In this document: positions 1-8,456 of the stretch, piece by piece
Position numbering within the stretch: the first letter of the stretch is position 1
How the letters are laid out: each line of letters begins with the position of its first letter
Made by a program: the position numbers and the translations under genes
DNA from: Bradyrhizobium sp. 139
Lineage (GTDB): Bacteria; Pseudomonadota; Alphaproteobacteria; Rhizobiales; Xanthobacteraceae
Reading direction: 5' to 3'
DNA length: 64,000 nucleotides
Assembly (NCBI RefSeq): GCF_023074175.1
Contig: NZ_JADPKS010000024.1
Coordinates: 62,001-126,000, forward strand
Notes under the pieces: generated by a model
Databases searched by the model: none
Told to the model about the DNA's origin: nothing
What the model saw: the letters and a program-made list of their open reading frames with translations, nothing else

Positions 1-1848
1 GAGCGCTCCGGCGTCTCGCTCGATGCCATCACCGAAGAGCTCGTCAGGGACGGCGTCAAGCAGTTCGCCGATGCCGCCGACAAGCTCTATGGTGCGGTCG
101 CCCACAAGCGCGTGACCGTGCTCGGGCCTGCGATCGACCGCCAGCTTCTCTCGCTCGGCGACGGGCTCGGCAAGGCGGTGGCGAAGCGCAGCGAGGAATG
201 GCGCGCCTCTGCAAAGATCCGCAGGCTGTGGCAGCGCGACAAATCGATCTGGACTGGCGCCGACGAGGACAAATGGCTGGGCTGGATCGACAGCGCGGCG
301 AACGCCGACGTCGCCGACTATGAGGGCTATGCGAGCCGCGTGAAGGGCCAAAAGTTCTCCGATGCCGTCGTGCTCGGCATGGGCGGATCGAGCCTTGGCC
401 CTGAGGTACTGGCCGAGACTTTTGCGCGGAAGTCCGGCTTCCCGAAGCTGCACGTGCTGGATTCCACCGATCCCGCACAGGTCCGGGCAACGGAGGCCAG
501 GATCGACATCGCCAACACCGTGTTCATCGTGTCCAGCAAGTCCGGCGGCACCACCGAGCCGAACGCGATGAAGGATTATTTCCATGCGCGCGTCGCACAG
601 GCGGTCGGGCCGAAGGTGAAGACCGGCCATCGCTTCATCGCGGTGACCGATCCCGGCTCGTCCCTGGAGAAGTCGGCGAAGAGCCTCAACTACGCCCGCA
701 TCTTCCATGGCGACCCTTCGATCGGCGGCCGCTATTCGGTGCTCTCGCCGTTCGGCCTGGTGCCGGCGGCAACCGCGGGCATCGACATCAAGACCTTCGT
801 CAAGCATGCACTCGCAATGGTCCGCTCCTGCGGACCGGATGTGCCGCCAAGTGAGAACCCCGGCGTGCAGCTCGGCCTTGCCATGGGCCTCGCCGGCCTC
901 GAAGGCCGCGACAAGGTGACGATCCTGTCGTCGAAGAAGATCGCCGATTTCGGCGCCTGGGCCGAGCAGCTCATCGCGGAATCGACCGGCAAGGAAGGCA
1001 AGGGCCTGATCCCGATCGACGGCGAGCCGCTCGGCGAACCCTCGCTCTACGGCGACGACCGCTTCTTCATCGATATCCGCATCGAGGGCGAGGCGGACGC
1101 CGCCCATGACTCGAAGCTTGCCGCGATCGAAGCGGCCGGCCATCCCCTGGTGCGCATCGTCATGAAGTCGATCGATCATCTCGGCCAGGAGTTCTTCCGC
1201 TTCGAGATGGCGACGGCGGTGGCCGGCAGCATCCTTGGCATCAATCCGTTCGACCAGCCCGACGTGGAAGCGGCCAAGATCAAGACCCGCGAGCTCACCG
1301 CCTCGTTCGAGAAGACCGGCGCGCTGCCGGCGGAGCAGCCGGTGGTCAGCACGGATGAAGCCGATCTGTACACCGACGAGGCCAACGCCACCGCGCTCCG
1401 TGCTGCCGGAGCGAATGGCGACCTGACCTCCTGGTTGAAGGCGCACCTCTCCCGCTCGGGCCACGGCGACTATGTCGCCCTGCTCGGCTACATCGCGCGC
1501 GACAAGGCTACGATCGACGCACTCCAGACCATGCGTCTCGAAGTGCGCGAGAAGCGACACGTCGCGACCTGCGCAGAGTTTGGGCCGCGTTTCCTGCATT
1601 CGACCGGGCAGGCCTACAAGGGCGGACCCGATAGCGGCGTATTCCTCCAGATCACGGCTGACGACGCCAAGGATTTGGCGGTGCCGGGCCAGAAGGCAAG
1701 CTTTGGGGTTATCAAGGCGGCGCAGGCCCGCGGTGACTTCGACGTGCTCACCGAACGCGGCCGGCGTGCGTTGCGCGTCCACCTCAAGGGCGGGCTCAAG
1801 AAAGGTCTCGCGGCGCTCAACGCCGCGCTCACGGATGCGCTGAACTAA
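1..1848 (+). CDS. tal-pgi: Bifunctional transaldolase / glucose-6-phosphate isomerase, 3' part
   Basis: The reading frame is open from base 1, so the 5' part lies outside the window. The first ~35 codons read like a transaldolase C-terminus ([19 protein letters not shown]); from about base 100 onward the sequence is glucose-6-phosphate isomerase. PGI features seen are a [12 protein letters not shown] glycine motif near bases 380-420 and the [10 protein letters not shown] sugar-phosphate motif near bases 530-560. The fusion would interconvert sedoheptulose-7-P/GAP with E4P/F6P and F6P with G6P in the cytoplasm. It is followed 13 bp later by gnd, consistent with one operon. An internal ATG or GTG could be mistaken for the start, but the upstream in-frame transaldolase residues argue for a truncated fusion. 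Confidence 0.93.
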   Translation, partial: ERSGVSLDAITEELVRDGVKQFADAADKLYGAVAHKRVTVLGPAIDRQLLSLGDGLGKAVAKRSEEWRASAKIRRLWQRDKSIWTGADEDKWLGWIDSAANADVADYEGYASRVKGQKFSDAVVLGMGGSSLGPEVLAETFARKSGFPKLHVLDSTDPAQVRATEARIDIANTVFIVSSKSGGTTEPNAMKDYFHARVAQAVGPKVKTGHRFIAVTDPGSSLEKSAKSLNYARIFHGDPSIGGRYSVLSPFGLVPAATAGIDIKTFVKHALAMVRSCGPDVPPSENPGVQLGLAMGLAGLEGRDKVTILSSKKIADFGAWAEQLIAESTGKEGKGLIPIDGEPLGEPSLYGDDRFFIDIRIEGEADAAHDSKLAAIEAAGHPLVRIVMKSIDHLGQEFFRFEMATAVAGSILGINPFDQPDVEAAKIKTRELTASFEKTGALPAEQPVVSTDEADLYTDEANATALRAAGANGDLTSWLKAHLSRSGHGDYVALLGYIARDKATIDALQTMRLEVREKRHVATCAEFGPRFLHSTGQAYKGGPDSGVFLQITADDAKDLAVPGQKASFGVIKAAQARGDFDVLTERGRRALRVHLKGGLKKGLAALNAALTDALN

Positions 1849-1861
1849 GGGAATTTTTCAA

Positions 1862-2860
1862 ATGCAACTCGGCATGATCGGCCTGGGTCGGATGGGCGGC
1901 AACATCGTTCGCCGGCTGATGCGCCACGGCCATTCGACCGTGGTCTACGACAAGGACGCCAAGGCTGTCGCTGGCCTTGCCGCCGACGGCGCGCAGGGAT
2001 CGACGACGCTGGAAGAATTCGTCGCCAAACTGGAGCGGCCGCGCACGGCCTGGGTGATGCTGCCGGCCGGCCACATCACCGAGACGACGATCGACACGAT
2101 CGCGGGCGTGATGCAGGAAGGCGACGTCATCATCGACGGCGGCAACACGTTCTGGCAGGACGACGTTCGCCGCGGCAAGGCGCTGAAGGAGCGCGGCATC
2201 CACTATGTCGACGTCGGCACGTCAGGCGGCGTCTGGGGGCTCGACCGCGGCTATTGCATGATGATCGGCGGCGAGAAGCAGGTGGTCGACCGGCTCGATC
2301 CGATCTTCGCCGCGCTCGCACCCGGCACCGGCGACATTCCGCGCACGGAGGGACGTGAGGGGCGCGATCACCGCATCGAGCAGGGCTATATCCATGCCGG
2401 TCCGGTCGGCGCCGGACATTTCGTCAAGATGATCCACAACGGCATCGAATACGGCCTGATGCAGGCCTATGCCGAAGGTTTTGATATTCTCAAGAACGCA
2501 AGCATCGAGGCTCTGCCGACGGACCATCGTTATGATTTCGACCTCGCCGACATCGCCGAGGTGTGGCGGCGCGGCAGCGTGATCCCGTCCTGGCTGCTCG
2601 ACCTCACCTCGACGGCGCTCGCGGACAGCCCTGCACTCGCAGAATATTCCGGCTTCGTCGAGGATTCCGGCGAAGGACGCTGGACCGTGAATGCCGCGAT
2701 CGACGAGGCGGTGCCGGCCGAAGTGCTGACGGCGGCGCTCTACACACGTTTCCGTTCCCGCAAGGAACACACCTTCGCCGAAAAAATTCTCTCCGCGATG
2801 CGTGCGGGCTTCGGCGGCCATAAGGAGCCGAAGCAGCCGGACGCTTCGAAGCCGAAGTAG
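1862..2860 (+). CDS. gnd: 6-phosphogluconate dehydrogenase, decarboxylating (short type)
   Basis: Oxidises 6-phosphogluconate to ribulose-5-phosphate and CO2 with reduction of NAD(P)+. The 332-residue protein starts with a Rossmann motif (GLGRMGGN, residues ~6-13). It contains the substrate motif [10 protein letters not shown] (~95-105), the GTSGGVWGL block (~120-130) and the [10 protein letters not shown] helix (~190-200) with the catalytic lysine just before it (HFVKMIHNG). The length fits the short, GndA/YqeC-like family rather than the ~470-residue E. coli type. It lies 13 bp after tal-pgi and 28 bp before zwf, so co-transcription is likely. The ATG start sits shortly after the preceding stop. 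Confidence 0.94.
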   Translation: MQLGMIGLGRMGGNIVRRLMRHGHSTVVYDKDAKAVAGLAADGAQGSTTLEEFVAKLERPRTAWVMLPAGHITETTIDTIAGVMQEGDVIIDGGNTFWQDDVRRGKALKERGIHYVDVGTSGGVWGLDRGYCMMIGGEKQVVDRLDPIFAALAPGTGDIPRTEGREGRDHRIEQGYIHAGPVGAGHFVKMIHNGIEYGLMQAYAEGFDILKNASIEALPTDHRYDFDLADIAEVWRRGSVIPSWLLDLTSTALADSPALAEYSGFVEDSGEGRWTVNAAIDEAVPAEVLTAALYTRFRSRKEHTFAEKILSAMRAGFGGHKEPKQPDASKPK

Positions 2861-2888
2861 CATGTAACCAAGCGAAGGCCGATCATTC

Positions 2889-4400
2889 GTGACAAAAGAC
2901 CCGCAACCCAAGCGCAAGCCGGAAAATTGCGCCTTCGTCATCTTTGGCGTGACCGGAGACCTCACCCATCGGCTGGTGATGCCATCGCTCTACAATCTGG
3001 CGGCCGAGAACATGCTGCCCGACAAATTCTGCGTCGTCGGCGTGGCCCGCAGGGGCAAGTCGGATGACGAGCTGCGCGACAGCCTGATGCAGGGCCTTCG
3101 CGAATTCGCGACCCGCCCCGTGGACGATGTCGTCGCCCAACAGCTCCTGCAATGTGTCACCTTCGTCGAGGCCGATCCGAAGGATCCGCCCTCGTTCGAC
3201 CGCTTGCACGAGCATCTCGATGCGCTGGAATGCTCGCGGGGCACCGGCGGCAACCGCTTGTTCTATCTGGCGACCCCGCCGGCTGCGTTCGCGCCGACCG
3301 CGCGCGAACTCGGCCGCACCGGGCTGATGAAGGAGAACGGCGCCTGGCGGCGGCTCGTGATCGAGAAGCCTTTCGGCACCGATCTTGCCTCGGCGCGCGC
3401 GTTGAACGCCGAACTCCTGAAGATCATGGACGAGCACCAGATCTACCGGATCGATCACTATCTCGGCAAGGAGACGGTGCAGAACATCCTGGTGCTGCGC
3501 TTCGCCAACGGCATGTTCGAGCCGATCTGGAATCGCAACCACATCGACCACATCCAGATCACGGTGGAAGAGAAGCTCGGCGTCGGCCATCGCGGTGGCT
3601 TCTACGATGCGACCGGCGCGCTGCGCGACATGGTGCCGAACCATCTGTTTCAGCTGATGTCGCTGGTCGCGATGGAGCCGCCATCCCGTTTCGACGCTCA
3701 TTCCGTGCGCTCCGAAAAGGCCGAGGTTCTCACCGCGATCCAGCAGCCGAGCGAAGAAGAAGCGCTGAAGAGCTCGGTGCGCGCGCAATATCTCGCCGGC
3801 CAGATCGGCGACAACGAGATCCCGGACTACCGCAACACCGAGGACGTCAAGCCCGGCAGCACCACCGAGACCTATGTCGCGCTGAAATTGCTGATCGACA
3901 ATTGGCGCTGGGCCGGCGTGCCCTTCTACCTGCGCACCGGCAAGGCGCTCGGCCACAAGCGCACCGAAGTCGCGATCAAGTTCAAGCAGGCGCCGCTCTC
4001 GATGTTCGCCGGCACGGCGGTCGACCGCCTGTCGCAGAATTTCCTCACCATCGGCATTGCGCCGACCGAGACCATCGAACTTCAGTTCAACGCCAAGATT
4101 CCGGGACCGAGCGTCACCATCGACGGCGTCGAGATGAAGTTCCGCTACGGCGACTATTTCCGCGCCGATCCCAGCACCGGCTACGAGACGCTGATCTACG
4201 ACTGCATGATCGGCGACAACATCCTGTTCCAGCGCGCTGACGGCGTCGAAGCCGGATGGCAGGCGGTGCAGCCGTTCATCGACGCCTGGAAGAAAGCGGG
4301 CACCAACGGCATCGAGGCCTATCAAGCCGGCAGCGACGGCCCGGCCTGCGCCGATGAGCTGCTCCGGCGCGACGGGCGCAGCTGGCGGAAGTTTTCGTGA
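2889..4400 (+). CDS. zwf: Glucose-6-phosphate 1-dehydrogenase
   Basis: Catalyses G6P to 6-phosphogluconolactone with NAD(P)+. The protein is 503 residues, normal for the family. The N-terminal GVTGDLTHR dinucleotide-binding motif is near residues 20-28 and the active-site signature RIDHYLGKE is near 187-195. The start is GTG at 2889; no ATG fits better ahead of the GVTGDL motif. The stop codon overlaps the start of pgl (GTGATG), a sign of translational coupling. With gnd, pgl and tal-pgi it forms a complete oxidative pentose phosphate module. Confidence 0.96.
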   Translation: MTKDPQPKRKPENCAFVIFGVTGDLTHRLVMPSLYNLAAENMLPDKFCVVGVARRGKSDDELRDSLMQGLREFATRPVDDVVAQQLLQCVTFVEADPKDPPSFDRLHEHLDALECSRGTGGNRLFYLATPPAAFAPTARELGRTGLMKENGAWRRLVIEKPFGTDLASARALNAELLKIMDEHQIYRIDHYLGKETVQNILVLRFANGMFEPIWNRNHIDHIQITVEEKLGVGHRGGFYDATGALRDMVPNHLFQLMSLVAMEPPSRFDAHSVRSEKAEVLTAIQQPSEEEALKSSVRAQYLAGQIGDNEIPDYRNTEDVKPGSTTETYVALKLLIDNWRWAGVPFYLRTGKALGHKRTEVAIKFKQAPLSMFAGTAVDRLSQNFLTIGIAPTETIELQFNAKIPGPSVTIDGVEMKFRYGDYFRADPSTGYETLIYDCMIGDNILFQRADGVEAGWQAVQPFIDAWKKAGTNGIEAYQAGSDGPACADELLRRDGRSWRKFS

Positions 4401-5149
4401 TGGCAGCGGCCGGACAGCCGAAGCTGATTGTCAAGGCCGACGCCGAGGCGCTGGCGCAGGCCGCAGCCGAACGGGTGATGGCGCGGATCGCCGCCAATCC
4501 CGGGCGGATCGCGATCTGCCTGACCGGCGGCTCCAGCCCGAAGAAGCTCTATCAATTGCTCGGAAGCGACGCCTGGCGCGGCAAGATTCCCTGGGACCGC
4601 GTGCACTGGTTCATCGGCGACGAACGCTTCGTGGCAGAGAGCGATCCGCTCAACAACATGGCAGTCGCACGCGCGACCTTTCTCGACCGCAATGCGCCCC
4701 CCGACCATATCCACCCGATCCCGACGGGGGCTGAAAACCCCGATCAAAGCGCCGAAGCCTATGCCCGCGAGCTGCAATCTTTCTACGGCGCCGAGAGCCT
4801 CGATCCGGCACGGCCGCTGTTCGACATGGTCCTGATGGGCGCGGGACCGGACGGCCACACGGCCTCGCTCTTCCCCGGCTACCCCGCGATCGAGGAGAGT
4901 GAACGCTGGGCCGTCGGGGTGCCCCAGGCCAATGTCGCGCCTTTCGTGCCGCGGGTTTCGCTCACCCTGCCCGCTTTGGCATCCTGCCGCGAAATGCTGT
5001 TCGAGATTGCCGGGCATGACAAGCAGCCGATCTTGACGCGCCTCCTCAATGGCGAGACTCTGCCGGCCTTACGCGCGCGCTCGAATGGTGAGACCGTCTG
5101 GCTGGTCGACCAGGCCGCGCTTCCGGAGGGAATTCGTGGCGGGCGTTGA
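4397..5149 (+). CDS. pgl: 6-phosphogluconolactonase
   Basis: Hydrolyses 6-phosphogluconolactone to 6-phosphogluconate, the step between Zwf and Gnd. About 250 residues, DevB/Pgl type. Visible motifs are LTGGSSPKKLY (~41-51), the FIGDERFV block (~74-81) and GAGPDGHTASLFPG (~148-161). GTG at 4397 and ATG at 4400 are both possible starts; either overlaps the zwf stop. The 3' end overlaps the proposed gntK start by 14 bp, continuing the tightly packed operon. Confidence 0.93.
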   Translation: MMAAAGQPKLIVKADAEALAQAAAERVMARIAANPGRIAICLTGGSSPKKLYQLLGSDAWRGKIPWDRVHWFIGDERFVAESDPLNNMAVARATFLDRNAPPDHIHPIPTGAENPDQSAEAYARELQSFYGAESLDPARPLFDMVLMGAGPDGHTASLFPGYPAIEESERWAVGVPQANVAPFVPRVSLTLPALASCREMLFEIAGHDKQPILTRLLNGETLPALRARSNGETVWLVDQAALPEGIRGGR

Positions 5150-5666
5150 AGCACCTTGTGCATTGATCGTGATGGGCGTGTCGGGCTCGGGCAAGAGCAC
5201 CATTGCGGAAGCGCTGGGCCAGCGGCTCGGCTGGCGATTCGAGGACGGCGACAGCTTCCACCCCGCCAGCAATGTCGAGAAGATGCGGGCGGGCCATCCG
5301 CTCACCGACGAGGACCGCTGGCCCTGGCTCAACGCCATTGCCGACGAGATCGCCCGGGTCTGCCGACGCGGCGGGCATGTCATCATCGCCTGCTCGGCGC
5401 TGAAGCACTCCTATCGCGACGTGCTCCTGCGTGGGCGGGATGACGTCCGCTTCGTCTTCCTGAAGGGCACGAAGGAGCTGATCGCCGACCGGCTCGCGAA
5501 CCGCAAGGGCCATTTCATGCCGCCCGAACTGCTGACGAGCCAGTTCGCGACGCTGGAACCGCCCGAGGCGGGCGAGCACGTCATCACCGTCTCGATCGAC
5601 GAATCGGTCGAAGCGATCGTTGACGGCGTCGTGCGGCAGCTGAAATTGGGCGGCGCGAAACGCTGA
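5136..5666 (+). CDS. gntK: Gluconokinase (thermoresistant GntK family)
   Basis: Phosphorylates gluconate to 6-phosphogluconate, feeding Gnd. The 176-residue protein has a P-loop GVSGSGKST at residues ~13-21, followed by the EDGDSFHPASN block and the ACSALKHSYRD motif typical of GntK. The chosen start is GTG at 5136, preceded by a GGAGGG ribosome-binding site at about 5125-5130. A longer in-frame ORF reaches back to 5049, but those residues are only the reverse reading of pgl codons. It overlaps pgl by 14 bp. Confidence 0.9.
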   Translation: MAGVEAPCALIVMGVSGSGKSTIAEALGQRLGWRFEDGDSFHPASNVEKMRAGHPLTDEDRWPWLNAIADEIARVCRRGGHVIIACSALKHSYRDVLLRGRDDVRFVFLKGTKELIADRLANRKGHFMPPELLTSQFATLEPPEAGEHVITVSIDESVEAIVDGVVRQLKLGGAKR

Positions 5667-5690
5667 GGCCGAGAAACTCAAGGTCATGCC

Positions 5691-6503
5691 ATGACGAAAA
5701 TCTCACTCGTGGTTTCCGACGTCGACGGCACGCTGCTGACCAAGGACAAGACGCTGACGGAACGTGCGAGGTCCGCGGTGCAGCGGCTGCACCAGGCCGG
5801 CCTCGGCTTCACCATCACCTCCAGCCGCCCCGCGATCGGCATGCGCTTCCTGATCGAGCCGCTTGCGCTCTGGCTGCCGGTCGGCCCGTTCAACGGCTCC
5901 TCGATCGTCGATCCCGAGATGCGCCCCGTCGAGCAGCACCTGATCCCGGCGAGCGCCGCCAAACGGTCCTTGCAGATCCTCCGGGAGTTCGGTGCCGACA
6001 TCTGGCTGTTCACCTCCGACAAATGGCTGATCGATAACCCAAGCGGCCCATACGTTGCGCACGAGCAGCACACGATCCGGTCCGATCCGACCATCGTGAC
6101 GGATTTTTCGCCGTACCTTTCGAGCGCCTGCAAGATCGTCGGCGCCAGCGCTGATGCGGTCGGCCTCGAGGCTTGCGAGAAGGTGATGCAGGAGGCGCTC
6201 GGCAGCCAGGCGACCGCGGTGCGCTCGCAGACCTATTATCTCGACGTCACGCCGCCCGGTTTCGACAAGGGCACGTTCGTGCAGGCGACGGCCAAGCGCC
6301 TTGGCATTTCGACCGACGCGGTTGCCACCATCGGCGACATGCAGAACGATCTCGCGATGTTCCGCGTCAGCGGCGTCTCGATCGCCATGGGCAATGCTGC
6401 CGACAACGTCAAGGACCAGGCCACCCACGTCACCGCAACAAATGAGCAGGACGGTTTTGCCGAAGCGATGGAGATGATCTTGAAGCGAAATGGGGCCGGT
6501 TGA
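5691..6503 (+). CDS. Cof-type HAD-superfamily phosphatase
   Basis: A 270-residue HAD hydrolase of the Cof/Cap-domain (IIB) type. HAD motif I is SDVDGTLL (~8-15), motif II is the TSSRP segment (~43-47), and motif IV is GDMQNDLAMF (~220-229) with the preceding lysine in FDKGTF. Such enzymes dephosphorylate sugar phosphates or cofactors; the substrate cannot be read from sequence. Its position as the last gene of the pentose phosphate operon suggests a sugar-phosphate substrate, which is inference. It starts 24 bp after gntK. Confidence 0.88.
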   Translation: MTKISLVVSDVDGTLLTKDKTLTERARSAVQRLHQAGLGFTITSSRPAIGMRFLIEPLALWLPVGPFNGSSIVDPEMRPVEQHLIPASAAKRSLQILREFGADIWLFTSDKWLIDNPSGPYVAHEQHTIRSDPTIVTDFSPYLSSACKIVGASADAVGLEACEKVMQEALGSQATAVRSQTYYLDVTPPGFDKGTFVQATAKRLGISTDAVATIGDMQNDLAMFRVSGVSIAMGNAADNVKDQATHVTATNEQDGFAEAMEMILKRNGAG

Positions 6504-6540
6504 GGCTTGATGGTCTCAACTCTCGCCTGCCGCACCGTGT

Positions 6541-6567
6541 TCACCTCTCCCCGGCGGGGAGAGGTGA
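6541..6567. terminator. Perfect 12-bp inverted repeat between convergent genes
   Basis: Twelve-base arms (TCACCTCTCCCC / GGGGAGAGGTGA) flank a three-base loop. It lies between the 3' ends of the HAD gene (+) and the GH15 gene (-), so it could terminate both. It has no T-tract. The same palindrome type is known as a dispersed intergenic repeat in rhizobia, so it may be a repeat element used as a terminator. Confidence 0.6.
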
Positions 6568-6611
6568 AGCACCCGCCGCGCCTTGCTGTATCAGTCAATA
6601 TCCATCGAGCA

Positions 6612-8456
6612 CTATTTCGACCGCTGCACAGCCGGCTTCTCGCTCTGCTGTCTTGCCGCGGAGAGATTGTGCGCGGTGTTGATCAGCGCGATGTGGGTCA
6701 ACGCCTGGGGGAAATTCCCGGTCTGGCGCCGGGCGTCTGAATCATATTCTTCAGCCAATAGTCCCACGTCGTTCGCAACGCCCACCACGCGATCGAACAA
6801 GGCCTGCGCCTTATCGAGATCGCCCGACAGCACATGGGCATCGGCCAGCCACAGGCTGCATGCCAGGAACGCGCCTTCGAGCGGAGGTTGCCGCGCAGGC
6901 ATCTCGCGCGGATCGTGCCGCAGCACGAAACCGTCGCGCATCAGGCATTTCTCGATGGCTGCGATGGTGCCGCGGATGCGCGGATCTTCCGCGGGCAGGA
7001 ATCCGACCGCGGGCAGCAGCAGCACGCTGGCATCGAGCAGTTTCGAGCCGTAGGACTCGACGAAGGCATTCTCCCCCGCGTCAAATCCCCTGTTGCAGAC
7101 ATCGCGATGAATGGCTTCGCGCAACGTGCGCCAGTGCAGCAGCGGCGCCTTGAAGCCGAAGGTCTCGGCGCTCTTGATGCCGCGGTCGAACGCGACCCAG
7201 GTCATGACCTTGGAGAAGACGTAGTGCCTGGGTTGCCCGCGCCGCTCCCAGATGCCGTGATCGGGCTCGTCCCAAACCTCGGCGAGATGGTTGAGCACGG
7301 CGCATTCCAGCGCCCAGGTCGCCTCGTCGTCGAGCTTGAGCTTGGCCGTGCGCGACTGGTGGAAGGCGTCGATCAGTTCGCCGTAGACATCGAGCTGGAG
7401 CTGCGCATGCGCGGCATTGCCGACGCGCACCGGCTGCGCGCCCTCATAACCGCCCAGCCAGCCCGCCTCCCATTCCAGCAGACGCCGCTGGCCCCAGATG
7501 CCGTACATGATCTGCATGTTCGACGGCGAGCCTGCCGCCGCGCGCAGCAGCCAATTGTGCCAGGCCGATGCTTCCTCGGTATAACCCGAGTTCATCAGCG
7601 CCAGCAGCGTGAAGGTGGCATCGCGCAGCCAGCAGAAGCGGTAATCCCAATTCCGCATCCCGCCGAGCTTTTCCGGCAACGAGGTGGTGGGCGCCGCGAC
7701 GATGCCGCCGGTCGGGCCGAAGGTCAGCGCCTTCAGCGTAATCAGCGAGCGCACGATCAGATCGTGATAATCGCCGTCGCGGGTGCAATTGCTGCACCAG
7801 TGTTGCCAGAATTTCTCGGTCTCCTGAAGCGCAATCTCCGGGTCGATCGGCGCCGGCAGTTCGAGATGCGAGGGGCCGTAGGTCAGCACGAAGGGTACGG
7901 CCTCACCGGCCTTCACTTCGAAATCGGAGACCGTGGTCAGATCCTCGCCGCGGGTCTCCGCCGGCGTGCGCAGCACCGTCATGTCCTGGCCGGCGACCGC
8001 CAGCAGCGAATGGTCGATGCGTCGCACCCAGGGAATGTCAACGCCGAAGCCGAAGCGAATGACGAGCTCCATCCGCATCTTCACCGCGCCGCTCACACCG
8101 CGGACCAGCCGCACGACGTCGGAGGCCTTGCCGCGCGGCGGCATGAAGTCGATGAGCGCAACGGCGCCGCTCTTGGTCTCGAAGCGCGTTTCGAGGATGA
8201 GGGTGTTGCCGAGATAGCGGCGCGAGATACCGGTGACGTCCTCGCTCGGTGCGATCAGCCAGCGGCCGTTCTTGTGCGTGCCGAGGATCGCGGCGAAGCA
8301 GGCATCGGAATCGAAGGCCGGCCAGCACAGCCAGTCGATCGAGCCGTTGCGCCCGACCAGCGCCGCGGTCTCGCAATCGCCGATCAGCGCATAGTCCTCG
8401 ATCCTCTGAGACAATGTCGTTCGAACCTTGGGAAGTCGAATCCCCGGGGTGATCAA
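6612..8456 (-). CDS. Glycoside hydrolase family 15 protein (glucoamylase/trehalase-like)
   Basis: About 614 residues. The N-terminal motif RIEDYALIGDCETAALV followed by NGSIDWLCWPAFDS is typical of bacterial GH15 proteins. The (alpha/alpha)6 catalytic part contains NWDYRFCWLRDA, an acidic GYEGAQPVRVGNAA segment, and GIWERRGQPRHYVFSKVM carrying a candidate catalytic glutamate. The family hydrolyses alpha-glucans or trehalose. TTG at 8456 overlaps the malQ stop (TTGA) and is my preferred start; TTG at 8414 is the alternative. Upstream in-frame residues to 8828 are the wrong-frame reading of malQ and were excluded. It is co-directional with malQ. Confidence 0.85.
   Translation of the reverse strand: MITPGIRLPKVRTTLSQRIEDYALIGDCETAALVGRNGSIDWLCWPAFDSDACFAAILGTHKNGRWLIAPSEDVTGISRRYLGNTLILETRFETKSGAVALIDFMPPRGKASDVVRLVRGVSGAVKMRMELVIRFGFGVDIPWVRRIDHSLLAVAGQDMTVLRTPAETRGEDLTTVSDFEVKAGEAVPFVLTYGPSHLELPAPIDPEIALQETEKFWQHWCSNCTRDGDYHDLIVRSLITLKALTFGPTGGIVAAPTTSLPEKLGGMRNWDYRFCWLRDATFTLLALMNSGYTEEASAWHNWLLRAAAGSPSNMQIMYGIWGQRRLLEWEAGWLGGYEGAQPVRVGNAAHAQLQLDVYGELIDAFHQSRTAKLKLDDEATWALECAVLNHLAEVWDEPDHGIWERRGQPRHYVFSKVMTWVAFDRGIKSAETFGFKAPLLHWRTLREAIHRDVCNRGFDAGENAFVESYGSKLLDASVLLLPAVGFLPAEDPRIRGTIAAIEKCLMRDGFVLRHDPREMPARQPPLEGAFLACSLWLADAHVLSGDLDKAQALFDRVVGVANDVGLLAEEYDSDARRQTGNFPQALTHIALINTAHNLSAARQQSEKPAVQRSK

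Noticed and set aside
2883-4325. Long open frame (480 codons) on the - strand across zwf
   Set aside because: It lies entirely antisense to a clear zwf gene; composition is Arg/Ala/Asp-rich with no family motif. GC-rich codon use creates such shadows.
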